Source of the DNA: Heloderma charlesbogerti
Taxonomy: Eukaryota > Chordata > Lepidosauria > Squamata > Helodermatidae
Assembly (NCBI GenBank): GCA_026122225.1
Contig: JANEZZ010002665.1
Coordinates: 558,001 to 622,000, forward strand
Direction: 5' to 3'
DNA length: 64,000 nucleotides
Every line of letters begins with the position of its first letter. The first letter of the stretch is position 1. Positions 1-11,646 of this stretch are shown piece after piece. The position numbers were made by a program, and so were the translations under genes. The notes beneath the pieces were generated by a model. The model had not been told where the DNA came from. It saw nothing but the letters and a program-made list of their open reading frames with translations, and made no database searches.

Positions 1-235
1 CACAGCAAGGCCAGTTGTCGCCTGGCCAGCATTTCTGATCAGTTACGTTTTTCCACCGTCTTATAGCAGAATCAGAATTGTTTCCCCCTCCAAGTCAAAA
101 TAGGAGGCACACTTTGCTTTTGTGTGAAAAGCAGTATTTTTCATGTCTGTGCATATATACTGTTATGGCTGTTGACCATCCTTTCCCTTTGCTAAGGAGA
201 TGGCAAATGGCCCAGAGGGGTTGACTGATATTTAA
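1..235. other. Non-coding, no recognised repeat
   Basis: AT-rich unique-looking sequence; no exon, repeat or regulatory site recognised. Confidence 0.5.
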
Positions 236-725
236 GAATATGAGAACATAAGAAGAGCCATGCCGGATCAGACCCAGGGTCCATCTCGTCCAGCATTCTG
301 TTCACACAGTGGCCAGCTGGATGCCCCAATGGGAAACAAGCAGGGCATGAGTGCAACAGCACCCTCCCGCCCATGTTCCCCAGCAACTAGTGTACATAGG
401 CAGACCGCCTCTGATCCAGGAGGGAACACAGAGCCGTCAGGACTAGTAGCCATTGATAGCCTTCTCCTCCAGGAATTTATCTAACCCCCTTTTAAAGCCA
501 TCCAAACTGGTGGCCATCACGAGATCTTGTGGCAGCGAGTCCCACAGTTGCGCTGTCCGAAGAAGTCCTTTTCTCTGTCCTGAATCTCCCGACCCCCGGG
601 GTCATGGGATGACCCCATCAGGTTCTAGTATGCTGAGAGAGGGAGAAAAACGTCTCGCTCTCCACTTTCTCTGCACTGCACATAGCTTTGTACATCTCCA
701 CTTCCTCAGCGCTCTATCTGGAGAG
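236..725 (-). repeat. CR1/L3-like LINE 3' end, antisense
   Basis: The left edge carries ACATAAGAAGAGCC, the reverse of the CTTCTTATGTTCTTA tail that ends this non-LTR family, followed by the GGTCCATCT..CCAGCATTCTGTT and CCATCCAAACTGGTGGCCATCA blocks. Other copies lie at 33950-34130 (antisense) and 19930-20018 (sense). The clade name is from memory. Confidence 0.65.
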
Positions 726-838
726 ATTTGAGTGCAAGAGGCTACTTGAAAGATGGCCCAACGTCTCCTTTCACCTCCAGCTAAGGTGAGGGCAGTACTG
801 AAGGGGTGTGTGTGTGTGTGTAAACAGTAGTTTTTGGA

Positions 839-1010
839 ACAGAGAGGAACAGTCAGACCATCAGTCCATCTAGCCCAGTATTGTCGACGCTGACGGGCAG
901 AGGCTGTCCAGGGTTTCAGGGCAGGAGTCTTTCTCAGAGGTACTTTGAGATCCCCCAGGACCACCTGCCTGCAAAGCAAGTACTCTGCCACTGAGCTACA
1001 GTCCTTCCAT
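839..1010 (-). repeat. tRNA-derived SINE (type 1), antisense
   Basis: Read on the minus strand it has an A box like TAGCTCAGTGG, a B box GGTTC-like segment and the body CTGCCAGTCAG...GATGGAC. This is the commonest SINE in the window. The preceding 726-838 bases are unique with a short (TG)n run. Confidence 0.8.
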
Positions 1011-1643
1011 TAAAGGTAAACTAAGATTCCGGTCTTCACGGTTCCGAATAAAAGGCTGATTTAAATATGAACACAGGAAGCTGCCGTATATTGAGTCTGA
1101 CTGTTGCTGTCTATTTGGCTCAGTACTGTCTACAACCATCCGGATGTTTTGGACTATGACTCCCAGCATGCATTACTGTTGGTCATGCTGGCTGGGGCAG
1201 ACGGGAGTTGTAGTCCAAAACATCTGGAGGGCACCAGGTGGGGGAAGGCTGATGTAGACAGTTAGATGGATACCAGTGTGGTGTAGTGGTTAGAGCGTTG
1301 GACTGGGATTCGGGAGGCCTGGGTTCAAGTCACACTCGGCCATGAAGCTCACTGGGTGACTTTGGGCCAGTCGCTTACCCTCAGCCTAACCTACCTTGCA
1401 GGGTTGTTGTGAGGATAAAAAGGGAGAGGAGGAGGATCACTTATGCCACCTTGGACTCCTTGGAGGAGAAAACGTGGGATTTAAATGTAATCCAACAACA
1501 TCTGTTCTACACTGACTGGCAGTTTTTCTCCAGGATTTTAGACAGCGTGTCTTTTCCAGCCCTACCTGGAGATGCTGGGGACTGAACCTTGGAAATGTCT
1601 GCCTGCAAAGCAGGGGCTCTACTGCTGAGCTACAATCTTTCTA
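1011..1643 (-). repeat. Type 1 SINE split by two nested insertions
   Basis: The SINE tail is at 1011-1136 and its tRNA-like head at 1501-1643. Between them sit a palindromic element (1137-1252) and a second kind of tRNA-derived SINE in sense orientation (1270-1492; TAGTGGTTAGAG A box, GGGTTCAAGTC B box). The order of insertion can be read from the nesting. Confidence 0.7.
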
Positions 1644-1644
1644 A

Positions 1645-1765
1645 AAATAAAGTGAGATGCTAGCCCTCATGGTTCTCAATAAAGGGTCAGTTTAAATAGG
1701 ACTGGCTCAGCACTGCCCTCAGTGACTGGCAACATGTCTCCAGGGTTTCAGCTGTGGCTCTTTCC
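1645..1765 (-). repeat. Truncated type 1 SINE, antisense
   Basis: The linker and tail (CTAGCCCTCATGGTTCTCAATAAAGG) are followed by the CAGTGACTGGCAACATGTCTCCAGGGTTTC body. It is the third head-to-tail unit of the cluster starting at 839 and lacks the tRNA-like head. Confidence 0.6.
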
Positions 1766-3009
1766 CTGCATGTTTTGGTCCGGCACATCCGTTTGGGAGA
1801 AGCTGTGGGAGATGGACACGAAAATGTTCCCTTTGCCGGTATGGCGACGTCTGCCCTGTAATAAACAGTTGTCTGTCACCACCGGCGAATAGTCTGTTTC
1901 TTGTCGACTCTGAAACCGTCACACTCCTGTTTGCCCCTCGGTTTTCTAAGTGTCGGATGCATTTCTGTTGCAACCTCTTGCAGAATGTTTTTCTCCCGTG
2001 CAAACGATCCACTCCTCTCCCTCAGGATCTTTTGCCCTTGGATCAATGCTCCTGCCCCCCCGGATGAATTTGTTCCATTTCGTGTCATTCCTGCTCCACC
2101 TACGTGGCATATGCACGCTGCATTGGACTTTCCAAAATCCGGAGGCATCAGCAGCTCAGCCAGCAAGACGTCCGCCTGTGCGCGCGTGTGTGGGATATGG
2201 GCTCACGACTTGGCTGTTTTGCTGTAGGTGGGCTCTCAGACCATCGCACACCATCCTCCCAAAGGCTGCCCTCTCTCCCCGTCTAACCCAGCAGGAGCTG
2301 CTTCCAGGTTTCCTTACGCTGGCAACTCTCTTGCCAGTTCTTCTTCTGTTTCCCTCCCACCCCCGCTCGCCAGGCCACGTGGGTTGGCGGCACCTAAGAA
2401 GCATTCAGCAACAGTGCCGTCAAGACTGGAGACTGGGGTGTGTCTGGGGCTGGGGCGGGGGAGAGATTGGCCAGAACATCAAGAGGACTAGTGACTTAAG
2501 GGTGCTTCCAGAAAAGGCTTTTATCGCTACCTCATTCACGGACCTTTACATTGGGGTGCGTGGGTGTCTACATATCATTGCCTTCCACTGGTAACCCTGC
2601 TGTGTTTTCCCACCATGTCTTCTGCCTTTTACCCCTTCCCCATTAAGGAGAAAAATGTCTCAATACTAGCATGATGCTTTCTGGTTGTTAACGCTAAGAC
2701 CACCCACCCCTGCCCCCCCGGAAGCACTCTTATGCCAAAGTCACCAGTCTGGGCTCGCTCTTTGGTCTCTGCCTCTCCCTGCCATCCCGTAACATTCAGG
2801 ACAGGCTCCTTCACACGGCGCAGAGTTAAACTACAGAAGTTGCAGATGTGGTGATGGCCCCTTTAGCTGGCCTTAAAAAGGTGGAATTTTTAAAGACAAA
2901 TGTGTGGTTTGCTGATGGCTACTGTAGAGATTTGGCTGTCCCCCGAATGTATTTGTGCAGGCTTTGGAGGTATAGGCAAGTGCTCTCTTTGTTTTCTGAT
3001 TGATTGGCT
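1766..3009. other. Non-coding, mostly unique
   Basis: No conserved exon or recognised repeat. Open frames here lack codon bias and splice context. Confidence 0.5.
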
Positions 3010-3172
3010 GGTTGTTTTGATGGTTTTATTGTATTTTATTATATATTTGTGATTTTTGAATCATTATTTTAATGTTGTTTATACGGTGCACTGTGTTTTA
3101 TATAGGTTGTTCGCCGCCCTGGGCTCTTTGTGAGGAAAGGCAGGGTATAAATCAAATCAATCAATAAAATGA
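3010..3172 (+). repeat. L2-type LINE 3' end
   Basis: T-rich segment ending GCCGCCCTGGGCTCTTTGTGAGG...GGGTATAAAT and a short (AATC)n tail, the usual 3' end of this LINE group. The unique sequence at 3173-3896 has no exon I recognise. Confidence 0.6.
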
Positions 3173-3896
3173 TGGTGCAGGAGAATCTTCAGGTTCGATG
3201 GTAGGATGCCCACAAAATACCAGTTTTCCGGGAGCAACAGTTGTCTACTTGTTGAGGAACACAGATTTGGGTCAAACATTGTGATGCATCTCCTCACTCG
3301 GACTTGCAATCAGCCAGTCCCCTGATCGCCTGTGGTCAGTAAGAACTGCCCTCCAAGGGACCAGACAGTGAAATGTCTGTCCCCCCCCCATAAAAAAAAG
3401 TTGGCTGGGTTCTTTTTCTCTCTTTTAGCTTCCACACCTCAGGAGGAACCTGGTCGTGGAATCTTGCATGCTGGAGGAAAGGCGGGGTGGGCAGGTGTCT
3501 GTCAGGGACGGTTTTCGGGCTTTGGGTTGAGCTGGGTTGTTCTGGCCGCAGCCGACGCAACTTTGCTTTGCCTCTCTGCAGTTAAAACGGGGCCTGCGTC
3601 TCATCGTCTGGGCCTCTGCGTAATTACAAACCCCATCTCTGGCCAAACCGTTGTGGTTTTCTTTCCTTTTCAAGTCGCTGTTCCCCTCGTGATTAAAGCG
3701 CTTTGAGGAACTGGGCGGGCGAGGGCCTCTTCTCAGCTGCTCTCCTGGGGAAGCAGACTTTGCAGCAGCCCAGTTTCTGTTCCCAGGAGCCTCGGGGTTG
3801 TGCCCTCAGGGCTGCCTGCTCTTCTGCTCCTTTCAGGCCTCTCTACCCTTTCCAGTTGAGAATCTGGCCATCGTAGGAAACAGAAGCAGCCTCCTT

Positions 3897-4262
3897 CAAC
3901 CAGGTTAGATCATTTGTCTCTTTAACCCAGTGTTGTCTTCTCTGACCAGCCGTGGAGTCTCGGGATGAGGACTGCTCCCTGGCTATTTTTAACTGGGGAT
4001 ATCAGGGATTGAACCTCAGACGCTCTGTATGCCAAGCAAGGGCTCTGCCACTGAGCTATGATATTTCCTTTTAAAAATAAAGTAAGTTTCTAGTCCTCAT
4101 GGTTCTGTAGGTTTGAATACGAGCGCAGGGAGCTGCCTTATACTGAGGCAGAGCATTGGTTTTGTCTGCCTGGAAGTAGCTCTCCAAGGCTGAGAGAAGG
4201 GTTTTTCCCATCACCTGTTACCTGACCCTTTTTAACTGGAGACACTGGGCCCACGGAAAGGC
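3897..4262 (-). repeat. Head-to-tail dimer of type 1 SINEs, antisense
   Basis: Two units (about 3897-4070 and 4071-4262) joined by the conserved linker AAAATAAAGTAAGTTTCTAG, then TCCTCATGGTTCTG. The first ends in CTCTGCCACTGAGCTATG, the reverse of the A box. Confidence 0.7.
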
Positions 4263-4395
4263 GCTGGCCATCAGAATTCGGCCACAGGAAGCCTAATTTT
4301 GACCATGACTCCAACTGTTTGAGCCAAGTTGCTGACAGGTGAGCTCCAAGTAAATATGCCAGGCCTGGCCAATCCAGTCTGCCAGTCACAGGGGC

Positions 4396-4396
<1 letters not shown>

Positions 4397-4435
<39 letters not shown>

Positions 4436-4436
4436 T
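4397..4436. repeat. (ATT)n microsatellite
   Basis: About 13 uninterrupted ATT units, directly upstream of a SINE target site. Confidence 0.95.
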
Positions 4437-4467
4437 AATACATTTACATACCACTTATCATATAGAA

Positions 4468-4807
4468 GGGGCCACGGTGGCTTAGTGGTTAAGACGCTGA
4501 ACTGCAGACCGGAAGGTCGGCAGGACAGCAGTTCGAGACCTGAGTTCTGCGTGACGGAGTGAGCTCCCGTCTTCAGTCCCAGCTCCTGCCAACCTAGCAG
4601 TTCGAAAGCAAGAAATTGCAAGTAGATAAATAGGTACCGCCTCGGCGGGAAAGGTAACAGCGTTCCGTGCACCTCGGTGTTCAGTCATGCCGGCCACATG
4701 ACCACGGAAGCGTCTTCGGACAGCGCTGGCTCTTCGGCTTAGAAACGGGGATGAGCACCGCACCCTAGAGTCGGACACGACTGGTTGGGGACACCTTTAC
4801 CTTTTAC
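4468..4807 (+). mobile_element. Sauria-type SINE, full length, with 12-bp target-site duplications
   Basis: The tRNA-like head GCCACGGTGGCTTAGTGGTT with B box CAGTTCGAGACCTG is followed by a body with GTCATGCCGGCCACATGACC and the BovB-like tail AGAGTCGGACACGACTGG and CACCTTTACCTTTTA. TATCATATAGAA occurs perfectly at 4456-4467 and 4808-4819. Such SINEs are mobilised in trans by BovB; a BovB 3' end lies at 37078. Confidence 0.9.
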
Positions 4808-4919
4808 TATCATATAGAAAGTTACGTTTACAGGATCGGAGGTTAAACTACAACTTAAGAAATCCCAAAATTCATCCGTTAACATGTTTCAGGTATTTAA
4901 AACCAAGTACAAGCACTGT

Positions 4920-5064
4920 CACTGATAAACCAGCTGATTGTGGTTTTAATGTTCTATATATTTTAAATTGTTTTATTGTGTGTTGTTTGGTTTTAATTTT
5001 TGTGAACCGCCCAGAGAGCTTCGGCTATTGGGCGGTATAGAAAATGAATGAATGAATGAATGGA
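4920..5064 (+). repeat. L2-type LINE 3' end
   Basis: Ends GAACCGCCCAGAGAGCTTCGG, CTATTGGGCGGTATAGAAA and an (ATGA)n tail, characteristic of this LINE 3' end in reptiles. Confidence 0.65.
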
Positions 5065-5144
5065 GGGCCCGCCATAACCCGTTGGCTCACGCCCAGCCTC
5101 TGACACCCCTCGGGCCCCTGGCATTAGAAGCTGCATTCTACCAG

Positions 5145-5580
5145 GACAAACCTTTTGTCCCACTAGCCATGTGTTGTTGCCTATTCTGACCGGCAGCGTC
5201 TAGGACAGGGAAAGGTCTTTTCCTATCCCTTATTACCAGATCCTTTTTTAACCAGATATCAGGACTGAACCAGAGATGAGGGTTTAACAGAATTGGACCT
5301 GGGACCTAAAGCCTGCCAAGCAGAGGCTTCCCCACTGAGCTCTGTCCCTTCCTTTTAAAACAAATAAAGCAAGATTCCTGTCCTCATGGTTCCAAATAGA
5401 TGGCTGATTGAAATAGGAGCACAGCTGCCTTATACTGAGTCAGGGCATTGGTCCATCCACCCCAACCTTGTTTACCTGGACTGGCAGCATCTTCCCAGGA
5501 CTTTAGACAGAGAAGGGTTTTTCCCCCATGCCCTGCTACCTGATTATTTTTAACTGGAGATACTGGGGATTGAACCGTCC
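5145..5580 (-). repeat. Head-to-tail dimer of type 1 SINEs, antisense
   Basis: Two units (5145-5350 and 5355-5580) with the same linker between them (GATTCCTGTCCTCATGGTTC). Each shows the reversed tRNA-like head or its remains. Confidence 0.65.
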
Positions 5581-6126
5581 TGAATTAATCACCATGGCGG
5601 CTCACAAGTCCATCCTGCAGTGGGGCAGCGGGTCGTCAGGAAGGACCGTCCGCTGTTCCAGAGGTCCTTTCTGGGTTTCCAACAGCTGCTCGCTGCTCTG
5701 TGTTCTTTGGCAGGTCTTGATGTTCTCCCACGGTTGCTCCGAGCAGCCAGCTACAGGGTGGGTGCTGAAAAGCCCCCCACACACACACACACACTGATGA
5801 CGGGAATGGCTCCTGTGCTGGTGTGGGGGAAATATAGGGCAGCGTCCCATCCACCCAACACGTGCTGAGACTCTGCCTGTTGACCTTTTCCGGAGCGCTT
5901 GTCCACCATGCGGAAGCGGAAGGAATCCTGAGCCAGCATGCACTACACTTCTGGACTGTGTTTGCATCACTGCGCCGAAAGGCAAAGCCAGGGTAGGGTG
6001 TAATTTTTGTTTGTCAGTAGAGAGGCCATGGGGCCGGCTCTGCCTCAGGGGAAAAACTAAAAAACAGCATAACCACCACCCTGTGCCTTAATTCTAGGTG
6101 CTTAGGGACAAATGCAGTTCCTTTGC
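5581..6126. other. Non-coding, mostly unique
   Basis: A (CA)n run at 5778-5795; otherwise nothing recognised. Confidence 0.5.
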
Positions 6127-6650
6127 ATTTGTTTATTAACAAAATGTGTATACCACCCAACTGGCAGGTGCTCTCAGGACGGTTTACAATCCTACCCCGC
6201 CCCCCCAAGCAACAACAAAATAACAACCAAAAAATAAATGCAAGAAAAACGTCAAAATATTAGAATGTTAAGACATTAAGGCCATAATCCTGTGTGTGTT
6301 TAGACAGAAAAAAGTCCTGCAACCCCCAGCATTCCCCAGCTAGCCATGCATAGGATTATAGGACGTTTTTCTGTCTAAACATGCATAGGTTTGCATCCTA
6401 AAAATATTAAAGAGCCAGCAGTAAAGTTAATAATTGGAGCAACAGGTTAAAGATTAAATGACCTGATCTGGCGTTGAACTGTATAGAGTGAAGACACCCA
6501 GTGAATTGCTTGGGAAAGGCATTCCACAGACGAGGGACGCTGCAGAGAAGGCTGTGGTAGCCACCTGTTGCACCACAGTGGGCAGCATCACCCAGAGAAG
6601 AACCTCTGAGGATGAACTTGGCAATTGGGTGGAACCTTGAGGGAAAGGCA
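6127..6650 (-). repeat. L2-type LINE 3' region, antisense, with nested palindromic element
   Basis: ACCACCCAACTGGCAGGTGC at the left and the GGCATTCCACAGACGAGGG...GAGAAGGC segment at the right belong to one antisense LINE. A palindromic element (family B, 6271-6400) interrupts it. Confidence 0.55.
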
Positions 6651-9095
6651 CTCGGGGCATGCTCAGAGGCACTTCCTGTTTGTTCCATTAAAAAGGGGAT
6701 GTGGCTGCAGATGGGAGTGGCCTAGGTATCAGAGGAGCAGTTGGGCTACAAGACCTACAGTTCTTGCAGCATTTTTAATTTTATTGCGGGGGGGCTTGCA
6801 TCACAGCCTCGGTGGAAACGCAAACGCCATCAGACAAAGCATGTGTACACAGACCTGTGCGCACGCTCAAACAAGGAGGAATCCTCTTCCATGACGGTTC
6901 CGTCTTCACATCTATTTGTTTCTCTTTTTCTCTCTCTCTCCGTTTTTCCCCGCTGCTCTCTTGCCAAAACGCCCTCTTCCTCTTTGGACAGCTGAAAACG
7001 GTTTGCGTGGAAAATGGTTCTGCAGCCAAAAATGCAGCCCTTGGACATGTAGCCAGGAAAGCCAAAAGATCCTGTTCACGGATCTCTTGAGCCAACATAC
7101 TGGGCGCCCCCCCCACCGCCTTTTGGCTTTCCCTGATGGGAATATAGCGGAAGTCGTTTTCATAATTCCCTTTCTACTGCGTTGTTGTTGTTGTTGTTTT
7201 CTGGCCTTCGCTCTTCATTTCTCCCCAATTAGCCCGCGACAGGACAGTGCCGCAATTGATCTCATGTTATTTCTAGGTGGAACCCTTAAGCTCTTGTTCT
7301 TTGGGGCCTTGGCACATTTGCACCAGATGCACTGGGTTATGTAAACGTTTAAAAACAAACCCAGATTTCACACCGTGGAAAATCTGAACACCATAAACTC
7401 TGTGTGTCACCCAAATTGCATCCACTTGCATGGTTCCCTTTCTGCTTGTGGTCTGGAGGAGCCAGCATCTCTCCAAGGTATGAGAGGCCCCGTCTTAGTC
7501 TTTCTGACTGCTGGAAATCTTTTTCAGGAAGCCTTTTGGGTTCTTGCCAGGAATTGCCCACCTCCTTTCAAGCGCATCTCTGCATCCATAAGGACTAGAA
7601 GCTTTGCGAGGTCTTTTAAAAATGAAAAATAGAGAAACAAAGCTCACATTCTCGGGAAGCCCGGTTCTCGACGTGGTTCCACATCTTGAGTATATCTCTG
7701 CTTCTGCAAACTCACAGCAGATATGCCATCCTGTCCCCTTTTGTGGCCCTCCAAGCAAATATGGGATTGGTTGTTCACATGATGTGTATTTATTCCCCCC
7801 AACTCTTCATCCCACAATCTGTGTTTATATTTGTTTGCCCTGGAGAAGTGTGTGTGTGGGGTGGGGGTGGGGGGTTGCTTTTGGACCCAGGGCTGCAGTC
7901 AGAGTGCCCCCCCGCCCGCACTCCTTAATTTTCTTTCCTGGCCCAGCATGCAAAGCAGTGGCTGGCTGGAGCTGCCGTTTTAATCCCCACGATGCCCGCC
8001 CCGAGGAATGGTGGGAGATTTAAAGAGCACCTAGTGCCAGCCGCAATACCAGCAAAGAGCACTCCCTTCTCCCCGCCCACAGAGGAAGTGGCTGCCTTTT
8101 GCCTGCGGCCCCCTCAAAGTGGAGCCAGCCTGTGTGTGGAGCCCCCAGGGCAGCTCAGCCCCAGCCCAAAGGCCCCCCCTGCCCCGAGGGAAGGATCGCA
8201 CCGTGCAAAAGCAGCACCGGACGGCTGCACAGCGTGTCGTGAGCGGCTTGGGTTTCCAAGCGGCCCACCGCTCTTGGCGAGAAGGGGCCATGTGGTGCTT
8301 CGCAGTGTGCAACCCCTGGGGCCGCTTGGGACGTGGCCGGGGTGGGATCGGCTGGGCTGTTTACAGACGCTGGCCACATAATTGTGCACAGCTGTCTGGA
8401 TGCTGAGCCTGTCCACTTGCTGTCTGTTGAGCGCAGAGCTGGCCAGCGATATAATCGGAGAGAGAGAGCGCGAAGCAGCTGCTTTTAGGGACATGTGAGA
8501 AGTGAAGGTGTATGTGGGATGTGCCCTTTTAGTTTAGGGATGACCCAAAAAAAGGCAACCAAGGAGAGGACACGGTCGAGGTGCATAAAACTACGACTGG
8601 TGCGGTGAGAGGGCAAATAGAGGCCCCCATTCTTTTGTAACCAGTGGCGTGATGGAACCGGGGTTCCCAGGGATGCAGCCCCGGGACTTTTTTTTATTAG
8701 CAGGGATGCTGACGTCACCTGCCACCCCGCTCAGACTTCCCCATCCTCACTGAGCTGCAATCCTCACAGTAGATTTGGGGATGATTTTTCCCTGCAATAT
8801 GTAGCTGCCAGCTTTCCCTGTTGTAACGTCAAGTATTCTGGGGTGGTTTGGTCTTGAATGGGTGTTTAAGACCCACTCGCTTTACAAAAGGACCTGCTCC
8901 TGGCAGAGAGGAAGACGTCTAGAATCAGTTTGTTGATAGGGATCCACACTGCTGCCTGCGTTTTTGGCCTCTCCTTGGGGGCTGCGCTTCACAGTTTTCC
9001 ACCACTCGCTGCTCAGAACACTGGAAATGCAGCTGGCCCAGTGAAATCGACCAGCAGGAGGTTCCGCACTGGCTGAAGGAAGCATTTCTGTGCGG
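6651..9095. other. Non-coding, mostly unique, no gene seen
   Basis: Contains short simple runs (GTT)n near 7181 and G-rich 7850-7875. The GC-rich stretch at 7980-8350 has no splice-bounded conserved frame. No exon supported. Confidence 0.45.
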
Positions 9096-9640
9096 TGCAC
9101 CTGAGTCACCCGTGGAACTCCCTCCTGCAGGATGTGGCGATTGATCGGCTTCTTTTCTTTATTTCTTTTTTTAAAGGAACGGACAAAATTTGTGGTCTGT
9201 CCAAAGACTCCTTCGCTTATATAAGTGGACTGTCAATGTTTCAGAGCAGTTTAGCCCTGAGTACTGCAGGAGTCGCTGCAGAAGAAGAATGGTGGAGGAC
9301 TCTTGACTTCTTTGCCCAGTGCTCAGGTATCTCGGTCAGGGTGGCTTGCTGAAGGCAGGGAGCATGGTGCCACAGACAGAGCATCCGGTGGCCTCTCTTG
9401 GCGACAAGCAGTGCAGGCTAACAAAAGGGAGCAGGTCTGGGAGTCTTTCTGCAATTGTGTGGTGCCATATTGGACTTCTGGTGTCCCCCTGACATGCTGT
9501 TCCAGGAAGATGTTGTGGTCTGTTGTGTGCCTAGAAGACTCTCGGAAGCATCTGGCTGGCCACCACTGGAGACAGGATACTGGGTAGATGGATTTGCCAT
9601 GGCCTGATTCAGCAGAGCTCTCCTGAAGTTCCTACCAACC
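9096..9640 (+). repeat. CR1/L3-like LINE 3' part, sense, decayed
   Basis: GTGGAACTCCCTCCTGCAGG at the left and GGCTGGCCACCACTGGAGAC, AGGATACTGGGTAGATGGAT at the right are typical of this family. The middle (9240-9480) does not match and may be an insertion. Confidence 0.5.
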
Positions 9641-9895
9641 GACAACGTCCTCTAGTGTTTCCTGTCATTCAGGAACCGAGATTGGGAACCCTCTGGATCT
9701 TCTTGGACTCCACAGCCTCAGCCAGCACTAACCAGTGAGCAGGGATGATGGGAATTGGAGTCCAACAACATCTGGCAAGCCGGAGGTCCCTCACTTCATC
9801 ACTCCCTTATCAAATTCACATATTTTTAAGGCTGTGACGGAGGGGAAGGCAGGCCAGCCGTAAAAGACCCCACGGACTCCGTTCTATTGATGAAG

Positions 9896-9985
9896 GCTGG
9901 AATCCTGTACCCTGCACACTTCCCTGGGAATAAGTCTCATTGAACTCAGTGGGACTTCTGAGTAGACAGGTACAGGATTGCACCA
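9896..9985. repeat. Palindromic element, family C
   Basis: The arms AATCCTGTACC and GGTACAGGATTGCACC enclose CATTGAACTCAGTGGGACTT. Similar elements occur at 24965, 44680, 54617 and 61303. Confidence 0.6.
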
Positions 9986-10039
9986 TAAGTCACCTTTCTG
10001 TTCACAAAGCTCGAATGCATCTTACTATTAATAAAAACA

Positions 10040-10612
10040 ACGCTCAAAACATGAGTGTGTGTGTATGAAAGATAAGACAGACTATCAACTGAGTAATTTC
10101 AAAATACAATTAGAGCTAAACGTTTCGGCTTCTGCCCTCATCAGTAACTGTGCTATTAAATGAATACCAGGAGTGGCAATTTGGAATGCTGGGAAATGAA
10201 AATTCCTAAGGAGAAAAAAAAATACGGAGGTATGAGTGATATAAAGCTTTTGAATTGTCTTTCAGACTAAGGCCATTCTGACTAAGAGTTCTCAGTCTAT
10301 AGATCCAGAAATTTTATTTTTTGTCAAGCATGTCAGTGTCCTTTGTTTGTTCAGCTGGAAGCAATTGGAAGTCCAAGCGACTATGTGCAGGTGAGTTAAA
10401 ATGTCCTGCAACTGGCTGCTCTCGTGTTTTGGTAAGAATCGCAGATCTTGTTCTTCGGTGTGTTGTAATTTTCCCCGCATACTGCATACGACATCCCTTT
10501 TTAATTTTTTTACATTCAATTAAATAAATCACATTCGTGGAAATGCATGTCACTAGTTGTCGAATGCAATAAGTTTTGTTAGTAACTCTGCTCCTAAAAG
10601 AAGCGGTTTCTT
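10040..10612 (-). mobile_element. Penelope-like element remnant with GIY-YIG endonuclease C-terminus
   Basis: On the minus strand the translation runs TNKTYCIRQLVTCISTNVIY, LIECKK..QYAGKITTHRRTRS, then REQPVAGHFNSPAHSRLDFQ. After a frame break comes NFWIYRLRTLSQNGLSLKDN. This is the C-terminal endonuclease of Penelope-like retroelements, with IYLI and YAGK in place of GIY and YIG. The downstream GATGAGGGCAGAAGCCGAAA, CG is a common 3' feature of the group. It is 5'-truncated and broken, so a dead copy. Confidence 0.8.
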
Positions 10613-10621
10613 GGAGGTACT

Positions 10622-10720
10622 CCATTCCATTCATTGCAGTTCTATACCGTCCAATAGGCAAAGCTCTCTGGGCGGTTTACAGAGATTAGAAACCTTAGAA
10701 ATACAGGAATTGTACATAAG
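10622..10720 (-). repeat. L2-type LINE 3' end, antisense
   Basis: TCTATACCGTCCAATAGGCA, AAGCTCTCTGGGCGG is the reverse of the L2-type tail. Confidence 0.6.
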
Positions 10721-10781
10721 ATAAAACCAGTTTACATACAAACATATAAGCACATAGCGCACGCGTGTGCGTGTGTGCATG

Positions 10782-10804
10782 CACACACACACACACACAC
10801 ACAC
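10782..10804. repeat. (CA)n microsatellite
   Basis: About 11 CA units, preceded by a degenerate (GTGC)n run. Confidence 0.9.
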
Positions 10805-10884
10805 TGTAAGCATATATAAGGACCTAGGCTTTCCCCCATCATATTTCTGTCACGTTTACCTCCTTCTCCTCCCGATATCTTTTA

Positions 10885-11646
10885 AACAGACGAAGCTGCT
10901 TCCTACTGAGTCAAATCATGGGGTCTATCCTGCCCAGAGTTTTACACCCCGCGTTGGCACAGTGTCTCCCTAACCTCAGCCTTCTGCAATCTGGCTTCCT
11001 TCAGATGTGTTGGGACTATAACTCCCGTTCCCCAGCCAGCATGGCTGCATGGAGTTCCTCGGATTTGTCATTTGGGCAGAACATGAGAGCAAGCAAAATC
11101 TCGTGAGGGTCTTGGGCAGGGAGAGAGACGTGGCGGGGGTGGGGGGCATCTTTCTTATCCCCTGTTACCTGACCCTGTTTTAACTGGAGGTGCGGGGATT
11201 GAATCGGGTACCTTCTGCTTGCTCTGACACTGAGCTAAGGCCTCTTTTCCCACATTCAGCTGAGTCACTGAGTGCTTGGTGGTAAGAAGCAGAGCTCTGT
11301 GTGTGTAAAACAGCTAGGATTCCGTTACTCCCTGAGGACTAGCAGGCTATATGGTGCATATCTGTGTCTGGCCTTCCCGGGCAGCGGTCTTTCCAGTTAC
11401 CAGAGATCCCTGAAGTGGCAGATGTACCTTCTGCTCTAGGGGGTTACGCTTTTCTGTTCTTTCTCATAGGAAAGCTGTGCTCTTCCGGATCCAGCTGTTT
11501 GTCCTTCCGGCCCAGTGCAGTAGCAGCTCCCCAGGGTGTCTCAGACAGAGATGGGTCTTTACCCATCACCTGCTGCCCGGAGCACTGGAGGTACCGGGGC
11601 GCAAACCTGTGACCTTCCTCATGCAAAGCAGGGCCTCTTCCCCCAG
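10885..11646 (-). repeat. Cluster of degraded type 1 SINEs and a family A palindrome
   Basis: SINE fragments at about 10885-10930, 11138-11245 (with TGACACTGAGCTAAGG) and 11513-11646; a family A foldback at 10975-11060. The stretches between them are unique. Confidence 0.5.
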
